Assembly (NCBI RefSeq): GCF_001273835.1
Contig: NZ_JHEI01000147.1
Span: forward strand, 1 to 64,000
Length of the DNA: 64,000 bases
Direction of reading: 5' to 3'
From: Leucobacter celer subsp. astrifaciens
GTDB lineage: Bacteria > Actinomycetota > Actinomycetes > Actinomycetales > Microbacteriaceae
This document shows positions 8,617 through 17,356 of this stretch, in pieces. Numbering within the stretch: position 1 is the first letter of the stretch; the number at the start of each line of letters is the position of its first letter. The notes under the pieces were generated by a model that searched no databases, was not told the DNA's origin, and saw nothing but the letters and a program-made list of their open reading frames with translations. The translations under genes and the position numbers were made by a program.

Positions 8617-9554
8617 TCGCTGACTCCTTCTTCTTCTGTCGTCGTGCTCCTTGCCGGCACCGCTCTCGTCTTCGCCCGCCTGAAGACGGCGAACACCACC
8701 GCAGCCAGCAGCGCCAGAACCGCGATGCCGAGCGCGCCGAGCGCCAGCAGCGAGGTGTCGAGGCCCTCATCGGCCGCCGCGGCCTCCTCCGTCGTCGAAT
8801 CCTCCACGCTCTCGGGGCGCGTCTCGTCCGCTTCGGGTTCCTGCGCGGCCTCCTCCGGCTCGGAGCTCGCGGGTGTCTGCTCCCCGTCCGGAATCTCGAT
8901 CACCGTGGCATCGTCGGTGAAGCTCTGGCCCGCTGTACCCGACGCGAGATCGCCGCTCGCGGTCACGAAGGACACGGGGGTGAACGACTCGTTGTTCGCG
9001 TTCACCATGCCGTGCGCGCCGATCGTGATGATGCCGCACTGCACCTGCAGGCAGTCGATCTGCCCGCCGGCCTGGCTCTGCCCGGCGTGCGGGTTGCCCG
9101 AGACCGAGTCGAACACCGCCCCCGGAATGGTCATCTCGGCGCTCCAACCGCCGTTCGCATCGATCAGGGAGTTGGAGGCCGACGCCGATTCGCCCCCGGC
9201 GAAGCCGACGAGCAGCTGCGATCCCGAAGCGCTGGCGTATCCGAATGTGGACCCGGATCTGCCGCCCTGACTGGGGGCCCAGGAATTGGTGCCGGGATCG
9301 GAGACGGCACCGAAGAACACGTAGATGCCGCCGGGAGCATTGGGCTGGTACTGGAATCCGGATCCCGTGAGCGTCACCGTGGTGGAGCCATCGGCGCTCG
9401 GAGCGGCCGAGACATCCACCCGCCCCGCAGCCTGCGCCGCCGTCGCCGAAGACACCGCTGCGAGCAGCGCGAGCAGCACCGCGAGGAGCAGCACCCCGAG
9501 TGCTCGGACCCGGTCGGTCGATCGTGTGCTGCCTTGCGTCGCGGCTGTCATCAT
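8613..9554 (-). CDS. Membrane-anchored single-domain protein with IGAHG motif
   Basis: 313-aa protein: signal peptide (about 1-42), one neocarzinostatin-like domain (about 45-205) with the same marks as its two neighbours (PGGIYVFFG, IDCLQVQCG, IIxIGAHG context, then FTPVSF), an acidic Glu/Pro/Ser-rich stalk (about 225-265), one membrane helix (about 268-292) and a basic cytoplasmic tail. There is no HtaA domain. The start is at ATG-ATG 9554/9551 and overlaps the stop of hmuV by 4 bp, so it is co-translated with the heme ABC transporter. I infer a surface role in heme capture or relay; no characterised homologue is known to me. Confidence 0.8.
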   Translation of the reverse strand: MMTAATQGSTRSTDRVRALGVLLLAVLLALLAAVSSATAAQAAGRVDVSAAPSADGSTTVTLTGSGFQYQPNAPGGIYVFFGAVSDPGTNSWAPSQGGRSGSTFGYASASGSQLLVGFAGGESASASNSLIDANGGWSAEMTIPGAVFDSVSGNPHAGQSQAGGQIDCLQVQCGIITIGAHGMVNANNESFTPVSFVTASGDLASGTAGQSFTDDATVIEIPDGEQTPASSEPEEAAQEPEADETRPESVEDSTTEEAAAADEGLDTSLLALGALGIAVLALLAAVVFAVFRRAKTRAVPARSTTTEEEGVSE

Positions 9555-10456
9555 TCCTGCTCCTCGCTCCCTGCTGGACCGTTCTGCTGCGCGCCGAGCG
9601 CGGCTTCCCCCGAGGCCTCGCGCGGATCCTCGTCGGCGAATCTGACCGGCAGCACCACGAGAGACCCGTCGCCGTCCCGCAGCACCCTGACGGGGTGGCG
9701 ATACACCTCGCTCAGCAGTTCAGCGGTGAGCACCTCCTCGGGGGCGCCGAACACCCGCACGCCGCCGTCGGCGATCAGCATCACCCGGTCGGCATAGGCC
9801 GCCGCCGCCGCGAGGTCGTGCAGCACGACGACGACCGCGTTGCCCTGCCGCGCATAACGCCGCGCGAGTGCGAGCACCTGCTCCTGGTAGTTGATGTCGA
9901 GCGCCGCGGTCGGCTCATCGAGCAGCAGCAGGGATGCGCGCTGCGTCATGACCCTGGCGAGCGATACCCGCGCCCGTTCGCCGCCGGAGAGGGAGGTGAA
10001 GGTGCGCTCGGCGAACTGGAAGGTGTCGCTGCGCAGCAGTTCCTGGGCGATGACACGATCGTCCTCCTCGACCGTCGAGATGCCCCGCCACGGCGCGCGC
10101 CCCATCTTGACGACGTCGACGACGTCGAACGGGAAGCTGATGGCGTTGCTCTGACGCAGCACCGAGCGGCGCAGCGCGAGTTCGCGGTTGCTCCAGCCGG
10201 AGATCTCCCCGTCCTCGAGACGGATCGATCCCTCGTAGGGGTGGTCTCCCGCGATAGCTCCCAGCAGCGTCGACTTGCCCGCGCCGTTCGGCCCGATGAT
10301 CGCGACGATCTCGCCGATGCGCACCGAGAAATCGGCATCCTGCACGATCGTCCTGCCGCCGAGGCGCACGGAGACTCCGCGGCCCTCGAGAGCCACGGTT
10401 CCCGGATCGAGACGCGGCGGCGCCTCCGGCCTCCGCAAGGATGGGATCGGGTTCAC
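9551..10456 (-). CDS. hmuV: Heme ABC transporter ATP-binding protein
   Basis: 301-aa cytoplasmic ATPase that powers heme import. Walker A GPNGAGKST, signature LSGGERARVSLA, Walker B LLLLDEPTAALD and the switch His in VVVLHDLAAAA are all present. The start is GTG at 10456, inside ATGTGA of the hmuU stop; another GTG lies two codons upstream (10462). A G-run directly upstream serves as ribosome site. The frame continues far upstream of this point but overlaps hmuU out of frame, so I discount it. The C-terminal 35 residues (DEDPREASGEAALG...) are a low-complexity acidic extension beyond the usual HmuV end. Confidence 0.92.
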   Translation of the reverse strand: MNPIPSLRRPEAPPRLDPGTVALEGRGVSVRLGGRTIVQDADFSVRIGEIVAIIGPNGAGKSTLLGAIAGDHPYEGSIRLEDGEISGWSNRELALRRSVLRQSNAISFPFDVVDVVKMGRAPWRGISTVEEDDRVIAQELLRSDTFQFAERTFTSLSGGERARVSLARVMTQRASLLLLDEPTAALDINYQEQVLALARRYARQGNAVVVVLHDLAAAAAYADRVMLIADGGVRVFGAPEEVLTAELLSEVYRHPVRVLRDGDGSLVVLPVRFADEDPREASGEAALGAQQNGPAGSEEQE

Positions 10457-11622
10457 ATCCACCCCCCGTTCCGCCCGCGGCTCCGCTTGATCAGGAAGAA
10501 GAAGAACGGGCCGCCGATGAGCGCTGTCAGCATGCCGAGCGGCAGTTCCGCGTAGGGGATCGCGGTGCGGGCGAAGGTGTCGGCCGCCACCAGCAGCACC
10601 GCGCCCCCGAGAGCACTCGCGGGCACGAGCACCCGGTGGCCGGGGCCGACCAGCATGCGGATGAGGTGCGGTATCACGAGGCCGACGAAGCCGATGATGC
10701 CGGCGAATGCGACGGCCGCGGCCGTGAGCAGGGCGACGATGAGGATCGCGCCGATGCGCAGCCGCTCGATGTTCAGGCCCAGATGCCTCGCGGCATCGTC
10801 GCCGAGGCTCAGCAGGTCGAGCTTGCCCGCGATGAGGCAGGCGAAGGCGAGACCGACCACGAGCAGCGGCACGACCGTGAAGACCGACTCCCAGAGCGCT
10901 CCCGCGAGGCTGCCCATCTGCCAGAAGACGATCTGCTCCCGCTGGTTCATCGTCGCGGCGAAGGTCATGAGCGCGAGCGCGGCCCCTCCGAACGCGTTCA
11001 CCGCGATGCCAACGAGGATCAGCGTGATCACCTCGGACCGGCCGCGGGACCGCGAGATCGAGTAGATGAGCAGCGAGGTGCCGATGCCGGTGATGAACGC
11101 GCCGATCGGGATCGCGAACGCGCTGCCCGCCGCGAGCCCGGTGATGATCATGAGGCTCGCACCGACGGCCGCTCCCGACGAGACGCCGATGATGCCGGGG
11201 TCGGCGAGGGGGTTGCCGAACACGCCCTGCATGATCGCGCCGGCAGCGGCGAGCGCGGCCCCGACGAAGATCGCGAGCGCCACGCGCGGGAAGCGCACCT
11301 CCCACAGCGCGGCATCGGTGTTGGGGTGGCTCGCCTCGGCGCCGCACGCGAGACCGACCCTGCGGCAGATGGACCCCACGACCTCCGTGATCGGGATCTG
11401 CATCTGGCCGAGCGCGGCCGAGAACAGCGCGGCGAAGATCAGGCCGAGCCCGAGAACGATGAACAGCAGCGTCACCTTGCCCTTGTGCGGCCTGGGCAGA
11501 GACGCCGGTTCCGCGTCGTAGGCGAGCACCCGCGGGAGCGCATCGGCGGCGGGCTCGTCGAGGCGCGCCGTACGCGCTGCGGGCTGGGATCCCTCAGTGG
11601 TGTCGATGAATCGCGAGCTCAT
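10453..11622 (-). CDS. hmuU: Heme ABC transporter permease (FecCD family)
   Basis: 389-aa polytopic membrane protein of the FecCD/BtuC permease family, the channel for heme from HmuT. Family marks: EVRFPRVALAIFVGAALAAAG near residue 100, GNPLADPGIIGVSSGAAVG, and GIIGFVGLVIPHLIRMLVGPGH with the ATPase coupling region. About ten membrane helices can be read. A cytoplasmic N-terminal tail of about 50 residues precedes the first helix. Its ATG overlaps the hmuT stop by 4 bp (11619-11622), and its own stop overlaps the hmuV start, so the three transporter genes are translationally coupled. Confidence 0.94.
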   Translation of the reverse strand: MSSRFIDTTEGSQPAARTARLDEPAADALPRVLAYDAEPASLPRPHKGKVTLLFIVLGLGLIFAALFSAALGQMQIPITEVVGSICRRVGLACGAEASHPNTDAALWEVRFPRVALAIFVGAALAAAGAIMQGVFGNPLADPGIIGVSSGAAVGASLMIITGLAAGSAFAIPIGAFITGIGTSLLIYSISRSRGRSEVITLILVGIAVNAFGGAALALMTFAATMNQREQIVFWQMGSLAGALWESVFTVVPLLVVGLAFACLIAGKLDLLSLGDDAARHLGLNIERLRIGAILIVALLTAAAVAFAGIIGFVGLVIPHLIRMLVGPGHRVLVPASALGGAVLLVAADTFARTAIPYAELPLGMLTALIGGPFFFFLIKRSRGRNGGWM

Positions 11623-12725
11623 GAGACCTCCACCTCCGAGAGATCGACCTGGTAGATCGCCTCGGCGAGCGCCTCCAGCACCTCCGGTGTGCGCGGCCCC
11701 CAGGTGAACATCTCGTAGTCGCTCATGTCGACCACGCGCCGGCGCTCGCCCGCCGGCGTCTGGGCGACGCCGGGGATCTCCAGCAGGCCGTCGACGCCGC
11801 CGACCGATTCGAGACCGAGGGTGAGCATCAGGATCAGATCGGGCTCGAGCTTCATGAGTCCCTCGGCGGTGAGCGACCCGCTCACCCAGTCCTCCTCGCC
11901 CGCGACATCGACGCCGCCGAGTTCCTCGATCAGCACTCCTGCGATCCCCCGCGTCCCGTCGGGATCGTTCCCGTACATGTAGTACACGCCGGCCCTGCCC
12001 CGCATGTAGAGGAAGACCATGCGCACCCGGTCCTCCTCGGCTCGCGGTGCGACGGCATCGATCCTGGCGAGGGTCTCATCGAGCCGCTCGCGGAAGTCGA
12101 TCACGTACTCCTCGCCGAGTTCGGGGACGCCGAGCGCACTCGCGATGTCGCCGATGAGCCGCGGGATGTCGTCGATGTCGTCGGCGGGATCGAAGAAGAT
12201 CACCGGGATCCCGGCGTTGCGCATCTGCAGTTGCACATCGTAGGGCCCCACGCTGTAATCGGTGAGGATCAGCGTCGGGTTCAGCTCCAGTATCGACTCG
12301 GCGTTGAGCGTGTGCGTGTCCATCACGAGCGGGAGATCCTTCGCGGAGTCGAATCCGGTGGTGAGGTCCCGCCCCACGACGTTCGGGCCGAAGCCCAGGC
12401 CGAACACCACCGAGGCGATGCTCCCGGTCCCGTCGAGTGCCAGGATGCGGCTCGTGTCGGTCACCTCCACCGTCACGTCGTCGAGTCCCGTGAACGACAC
12501 GGGAAGCTCGGGCTTCGGGTTCTCGGCGATGGGTTCGATGTCGGTGGATCGCAGCAGCGCCGTGTCCGGACCCTCGAAGTTCCTCGGCCCCTCGGCCGCC
12601 GCGCGATCGGCGACCTGGGGCGATCCACCGCCGAATGCCGCGCAGCCGGCGAGCGAGAGCGCGATCGCAACCGCGACCGCGGCACGCCGGACCCGCCGAT
12701 GTGCGCGCACTGGTGTCGTGTTCAT
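11619..12725 (-). CDS. hmuT: Heme-binding lipoprotein of the heme ABC transporter
   Basis: 368-aa lipoprotein with lipobox LAGC (Cys28); the mature part is a class III (BtuF/FhuD-like) binding protein that hands heme to HmuU. Characterised corynebacterial HmuT holds heme with one His and one Tyr. Here His138 (VMDTHTL) falls at the equivalent place, and Tyr248/249 in RGRAGVYYMYG are good candidates for the Tyr ligand. First gene of the minus-strand heme operon, 98 bp downstream of a DtxR/IdeR-type iron box, so iron-repressed expression is expected. Confidence 0.92.
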   Translation of the reverse strand: MNTTPVRAHRRVRRAAVAVAIALSLAGCAAFGGGSPQVADRAAAEGPRNFEGPDTALLRSTDIEPIAENPKPELPVSFTGLDDVTVEVTDTSRILALDGTGSIASVVFGLGFGPNVVGRDLTTGFDSAKDLPLVMDTHTLNAESILELNPTLILTDYSVGPYDVQLQMRNAGIPVIFFDPADDIDDIPRLIGDIASALGVPELGEEYVIDFRERLDETLARIDAVAPRAEEDRVRMVFLYMRGRAGVYYMYGNDPDGTRGIAGVLIEELGGVDVAGEEDWVSGSLTAEGLMKLEPDLILMLTLGLESVGGVDGLLEIPGVAQTPAGERRRVVDMSDYEMFTWGPRTPEVLEALAEAIYQVDLSEVEVS

Positions 12726-12815
12726 ATTCGAGAGGACTCATCCTTCACGTCGGGGCTGTGTCGCACCGCTGGGCTGATCCATCCGCCGAGCTGGTTCACC
12801 GTCCGAATCCGATCC

Positions 12816-12844
12816 ATCTGACGTAAGTTAGGCTAGCCTATCAA
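12816..12844 (-). promoter_or_regulatory. Candidate hmuT promoter
   Basis: Read on the minus strand: TTGATA (12844-12839), a 17-bp spacer, then TCAGAT (12821-12816). The iron box fills the spacer, so a bound repressor would block the polymerase. Transcription would begin near 12809, leaving a leader of about 84 nt before hmuT. Confidence 0.5.
12823..12841. promoter_or_regulatory. DtxR/IdeR-type iron box
   Basis: The 19 bp match the DtxR/IdeR consensus TTAGGTTAGGCTAACCTAA at 15 positions and contain the perfect 12-bp palindrome TAGGCTAGCCTA (12829-12840). It lies between hmuT (minus) and the subtilase gene (plus), about 100 bp from each start, so it can control both. Iron-loaded DtxR/IdeR would repress; low iron would open both operons. 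Confidence 0.85.
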
Positions 12845-12944
12845 TGATCAGATGTTCTATCTCGATCCGATAGCCGAAGCCCGGCCGCCCGCGAATCCCG
12901 CTTCCGCGCGGCCCGCTCGTACCTGACGACACCGAGGACACACC

Positions 12945-15900
12945 GTGCACAGAACTCTCCCTTCGGGCGGTCAGCGCCGCCGCGGAAACTCGGTCCTGCG
13001 CACGCTCCTCGCGGGTGCTCTCGCGGCGGGCGTGCTGCTCTCGGGGCTGAGCACCGCCTGGGGCGATCCGAACGCCGATCCGCTCGGCGCAGTTCCCGAA
13101 CCCGCGAGCGTGAACGACACGGTGACCGCCGCGATCGGCGCGCTGCAGCCGGAGGAGCTGCCGTCGCCGTTCGCCTTCGCGGACCGGGAAGCGGCGGGCG
13201 AGGAACGGGACGGTGACGCCCCCGAAGGCACACCGGCGCCGGAGGTCGCCCCCGACGATTCCACGGACTCCGGGGACTCCGGAACCGTCGACGAGGACTG
13301 GGTCGATCAGCGCTCCGGTCGCGTCGAACTGATGGTGTACTTCGAGGACGCCGGAGTCGCCCCCTCGGCGCAGGGCGATCCGGAGCTCGCGTCCGCCTCG
13401 CTGCAGGACGCGGCGGATGAGCAGTGGGAGCGGGTCGACACTGCGCTCCGGGACTTGGAGCGCTCGGGTCGGATCGATGTGCTGGGCCGGTTCTGGGTCG
13501 CGCAGTCGATCCTCGTGTCGGCGGACGCATCGGAGGCGACGCTCGCCGCTCTCGCGGCCCTGCCGGGCGCGACCGAGATCACCCCGAACTACACCGTCGA
13601 GCCGCTCGAGGAGGCCGTGCCCGAAGCTGTGGAAGACACCGAAGCGCTCGAGGCCGCCCCCCAGCTCGAAGACGCCGCACCGCACGAGGACGACGCGGCA
13701 CCCGCGGCCGAGGACACGACCGAGCCACCGAACACGTACGGGATCGAGCGGATCAATGCGCACGAGGTGTGGCGCGACTTCGGCGTGCGGGGCGAGGGCG
13801 TCAGAGTCGCAGTGCTCGATACCGGCGTCGATGCCACCCACCCCGAGATCGGGAGCAGGCTGGTCGGCCGCGGTACGGGAGACCCCAGCTATCCGGGCGG
13901 CTGGATGAACTTCGACCGGCTCGGCACCCCCCTCACCACCAAGCCCACGGACCCCGGCTCGCACGGCACCCACGTCGCGGGAACGATCGTCGGCGGCGCC
14001 TCATCGGGCACCCGGATCGGCGTCGCGCCGAACGCGGAGCTGATGGCGGCGAACGTGCTGAGCGGCGGCGGCAGTACGGCGAAGATCTACGCGGCGCTCG
14101 AGTGGGTGATGTCCCCCTACGACGGGGCTGGTCGTCCCGCCGGCCGCGCCGCCGATGTGATCAACATGTCCCTCGGCTCGGGCGGCTTCGACGCCAGGAT
14201 GGCGACCGCGATCCAGAACGTGCGCGACGCCGGCATCTTCCCGGCCATCGCCATCGGCAACAGCGGGGCGAACAGCACCTCGGCCCCCGGCAATTTCTAC
14301 AACGCCGTGGGCGTCGGCATGACCGACACGAACGATGCGGTGAGCAGCGGATCGAGCGGCGGAACGGTGTCGTGGTCGGCGAGCATCGCGGAGCAGTTCG
14401 GCTGGCCGGCCAGCTACACCAAGCCCGACATCTCGGCTCCGGGCGTCGCGGTGTTCTCGGCGATGCCCGGAGGCATGTACGGCAACTCGAGCGGCACGTC
14501 GATGGCCACGCCGCACGTCGCCGGGGCCGCGGCCCTCATCAAGTCGGCGCAGGGCGGCCTCACGGTGTCCCAGATCCAGGACGCGCTCGAGCAGACGGCC
14601 CACCGCCCCGGTGAGGACCAGGGCGCGGTGTACCCTGACACCCGCTACGGTCACGGTCGCATCGACGTGCACGCCGCGATCGCCCTGGTACAGGGCCAGT
14701 CGGGCGTCAAGGGCGTGCTCACCGACTCCGCGACGGGTCGGCCCGTGTCCGGGGCCACCGTCAGCTACGCCGAGCGCGGCGAGACCTGGACCACGGACGC
14801 GCAGGGACGGTTCACCGCGCGGCTGGTGCCCGGGGAGTACACGCTCGCGATCACCCGGTTCGGCTACGAGAACGCGTCAACGGCGCGCCTCGTCGTGCAG
14901 GACGGGTTGTTCGTGCCGGTGCAGGTGGCGCTGAAGCCCATCACCGTCGGTTCGATCGCCGGCACCGTGCTCGACCACGCCGGTGGCGCACCGATCGAGG
15001 GAGCCGTCGTGACGGTGATGGGGCAGGACATCTCGACCACCACTGCGGCCGATGGCAGCTACCGGCTCTCGGGCCTGCCCGCCGGCGAATACCGGCTCAA
15101 GGCATCCGCTCCGGGGAAGCGGGAGCTGCTCTCGGGATCCGCGCCGGTGAAGGCGGCCCTCGAGACCGCCGTGCACTTCCGGCTCGCCGACCTCAACTCC
15201 GTGCTCGTGCTGAACGGGTTGGAGGGCGACCGCACCACGACGCTCCTCGCGGAGAACGGCTTCCTGGTCGCGCACGCGGCCTCGCTCGCCGCCGCTCCTG
15301 CTCCGCTCGACAGCTACGACGCCGTCGTCTGGGACACACCCCTCGGCGGAGCGAACGCCGCCGAGGTCGAGGCCGCCATCGCCGCCACCGATGCGTCGGG
15401 TACCGGAGTGGTGTGGCTCGACCTGGGGCGCAGCGCCGACAGCGGCATCGGCACACTGCACTCCCGGCTCGGCACCCCGGCCACCCGCGAGACGGCGGAC
15501 GACCGCACCGCCTCCGAGGTCGCGTATCGTGTCACCCGGGAGCACCCCATCTTCGCCGGGGGGCTGCTCAGCCCCGACACGCTCGGCGTCGGAAGCGTGA
15601 TCGTGCAGAACAGCGCGAACGGCTCCAAGAGCGCGGCCTGGTTCGACGGGCTCACCGGCACCGCCCCGACCGTCATCGGCGAGTCGATCTACCAGCATCC
15701 CGATCCCGGCGACGACCGTGCCAGGATCGCGACGGCGCTCGGATCCGGAATCGCCGTGGACGAGCGCGCGAACAACCGCCACGCGCTCCTCGCACTGCAC
15801 GGCTCGTCCAACGCCATCGACGCGCGCAACTGGTCCCCGGCCGCCGCTCAGATGATGCTGAACGCCGTGACCTGGGTCTCTCCCGCGGAGGCGCAGGCCC

Positions 15901-16709
15901 CCGATCCTCAGATCATCGTGCCGGTACCGCCGGTCGTGCCTCCGGGTGACGGCGGCAACAACAACCCCGGAAACGGAGGGGACGGCGATCCGACGGATGA
16001 CACCGGCTCGGTACCAGGGACATCGCGCCCCGACCCCGTGCCCGCTCCCACGACGCCGACCGCACCCACCACGACGGCGCCGAGCGGACCGAGCAGTCGT
16101 GCGCCGTCGACGCAGTCCGCTCCGAAGCCGTCGTCCACGCCGGAACCGCCCGTCGCGACGGCGAACCAGCTCACGCGGGCGAACAGCGGCGGCGTCACCG
16201 TGCGCATCGCGGACGGGATCGCCCACGTCACGATCCCCGGGTCCAAGCCCGGCGACTGGCTCTTCCTGCACGTCTATCCCAGCAAGACCCCGGTCGACTG
16301 GATCAGGGTCAACGACGACGGCGAACTGCGCATCGATATCGCGCGCCTGTCGCCCGGAAACTACCGCTTCGCCTTCACCTCGGCGAGCGGGGACTTCGCC
16401 GGCTGGGTGGCCGTCGAGGTGCCCGGTACCCCGCGATCCGCGTCGAACGCCGAGGATCCCGGTGCCGCAGGGTTCGATGACGCACCGCTGCTGCTCACCG
16501 AGGAACAGCTCCGGGAACCGCAGTCGGCGGGACTCTCGCTGAGCGGCCCCGAGCAGCTGATGCTCCTCGGCGCGGCACTGCTCGTGCTGTGCGCGGCTGG
16601 AGTGGTGCTCTTCGGCACGCGCGGCGCAGCGTCCTCGCGCGGTTCCGCACCACCGAGCGCGGCGGTGGTGCCGGGTGCGGCGGGCCCGCCGACCGGCGGC
16701 GGGTCGTGA
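12945..16709 (+). CDS. Secreted subtilisin-like serine protease with C-terminal membrane helix
   Basis: 1254-aa S8 peptidase with GTG start and GAGGA 6 bp upstream. Signal peptide (about 15-40), acidic region, propeptide (about 125-225), catalytic domain (about 265-585) with the full triad: Asp292 (AVLDTGVD), His340 (GSHGTHVAGT), Ser519 (GTSMATPHVAG), and oxyanion Asn in AIGNSGAN. Then two carboxypeptidase-regulatory-like beta domains (about 588-730), an alpha/beta region (about 750-970), a Pro/Thr/Ser linker, a 90-aa module starting LTRANSGGV (about 1065-1160), and a hydrophobic helix (about 1200-1225) with a basic tail. The end lacks LPXTG but has LSLSG just before the helix. The iron box and the module shared with the HtaA protein at 6190-8616 suggest it digests heme proteins; that is inference. 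A sortase gene overlaps its stop. Confidence 0.9.
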   Translation: MHRTLPSGGQRRRGNSVLRTLLAGALAAGVLLSGLSTAWGDPNADPLGAVPEPASVNDTVTAAIGALQPEELPSPFAFADREAAGEERDGDAPEGTPAPEVAPDDSTDSGDSGTVDEDWVDQRSGRVELMVYFEDAGVAPSAQGDPELASASLQDAADEQWERVDTALRDLERSGRIDVLGRFWVAQSILVSADASEATLAALAALPGATEITPNYTVEPLEEAVPEAVEDTEALEAAPQLEDAAPHEDDAAPAAEDTTEPPNTYGIERINAHEVWRDFGVRGEGVRVAVLDTGVDATHPEIGSRLVGRGTGDPSYPGGWMNFDRLGTPLTTKPTDPGSHGTHVAGTIVGGASSGTRIGVAPNAELMAANVLSGGGSTAKIYAALEWVMSPYDGAGRPAGRAADVINMSLGSGGFDARMATAIQNVRDAGIFPAIAIGNSGANSTSAPGNFYNAVGVGMTDTNDAVSSGSSGGTVSWSASIAEQFGWPASYTKPDISAPGVAVFSAMPGGMYGNSSGTSMATPHVAGAAALIKSAQGGLTVSQIQDALEQTAHRPGEDQGAVYPDTRYGHGRIDVHAAIALVQGQSGVKGVLTDSATGRPVSGATVSYAERGETWTTDAQGRFTARLVPGEYTLAITRFGYENASTARLVVQDGLFVPVQVALKPITVGSIAGTVLDHAGGAPIEGAVVTVMGQDISTTTAADGSYRLSGLPAGEYRLKASAPGKRELLSGSAPVKAALETAVHFRLADLNSVLVLNGLEGDRTTTLLAENGFLVAHAASLAAAPAPLDSYDAVVWDTPLGGANAAEVEAAIAATDASGTGVVWLDLGRSADSGIGTLHSRLGTPATRETADDRTASEVAYRVTREHPIFAGGLLSPDTLGVGSVIVQNSANGSKSAAWFDGLTGTAPTVIGESIYQHPDPGDDRARIATALGSGIAVDERANNRHALLALHGSSNAIDARNWSPAAAQMMLNAVTWVSPAEAQAPDPQIIVPVPPVVPPGDGGNNNPGNGGDGDPTDDTGSVPGTSRPDPVPAPTTPTAPTTTAPSGPSSRAPSTQSAPKPSSTPEPPVATANQLTRANSGGVTVRIADGIAHVTIPGSKPGDWLFLHVYPSKTPVDWIRVNDDGELRIDIARLSPGNYRFAFTSASGDFAGWVAVEVPGTPRSASNAEDPGAAGFDDAPLLLTEEQLREPQSAGLSLSGPEQLMLLGAALLVLCAAGVVLFGTRGAASSRGSAPPSAAVVPGAAGPPTGGGS

Positions 16710-17356
16710 GCCGGGTGCGCTCACGACCGCTCACGGCCGCCGTGGTGCTCGTGGTGCTGGTCGGGCTCGGGGTGTTCGGGGTCGGGGTGTGGCAGATGGT
16801 CGGCGCCGAGCATCCCGTCGCCGAGACCGGCGAAAGAACAGCGGTCGACTCGCTCTCCACGCGGATCGATGACGCCCCCGCGTCGCCGCCCGTCGGGCTC
16901 GAGATTCCCGCGCTTCGTTTCGAGGCGCCGATCGAGCCGCTGTCCATCGGCTCGGACGAGGTGCTGGATCCGCCCACCGCGGGCGACGCGTTCTGGCTCT
17001 CGGACTACGGTCTCCCCGGTGTCGGCACCGACAACACCGTCTATCTCGTCGGCCACACCTCGAGCACGGGCGACGCGGTGTTCGATCCGCTGGTCGATCT
17101 CGACCGCCAGCAACCCCGGCTGCAGCCCGGCGACGAGATCGTCGTGCGCACCGAGGAGGGCGCAGTGCTCTACGAAGTGCTGGCCACGGAGCGGCAGGAC
17201 AAGACCGCCATCACCGACCTCGAGACCGTGTGGCGCAACGAGCCCGGACGGCTCGTCATCATCACCTGCTTCTTCGCGGCCTCGCGCACCGAGGCCCCCG
17301 ACAACCTCATCGTCTACGCCCGCCAGCGGTCGGCCCCGCAGGCCTCCGCCGGTTGA
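16706..17356 (+). CDS. Sortase, class F-like
   Basis: 216-aa membrane-anchored cysteine transpeptidase. One N-terminal membrane helix (about 8-30) is followed by a sortase barrel with the catalytic set His (YLVGHTSSTGDAVFDPL), Cys (LVIITCFFA) and Arg (ASRTEAPDNLIVYA). I start it at the GTG at 16706, which overlaps the protease stop (GTGA); a longer open frame upstream lies inside the protease gene. The coupling suggests the protease is a substrate, although its C-terminus lacks a canonical LPXTG. The last codons and stop (GCC GGT TGA) come from a palindromic repeat of family A. Confidence 0.85.
   Translation: MSRVRSRPLTAAVVLVVLVGLGVFGVGVWQMVGAEHPVAETGERTAVDSLSTRIDDAPASPPVGLEIPALRFEAPIEPLSIGSDEVLDPPTAGDAFWLSDYGLPGVGTDNTVYLVGHTSSTGDAVFDPLVDLDRQQPRLQPGDEIVVRTEEGAVLYEVLATERQDKTAITDLETVWRNEPGRLVIITCFFAASRTEAPDNLIVYARQRSAPQASAG

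Noticed and set aside
5923..9270. 1115-aa open frame on the plus strand across two heme-locus genes
   Set aside because: It spans the junction of two coupled minus-strand genes and has no protein-like features.
2571..9554. Sortase-anchored (LPXTG) heme receptors
   Set aside because: No LPXTG-like motif occurs at these C-termini; they end in SLH repeats or in a plain membrane helix.
10457..11347. N-terminal extension of the hmuV frame
   Set aside because: It overlaps hmuU in another frame and reads as Arg-rich nonsense; ABC ATPase homology starts only after 10456.
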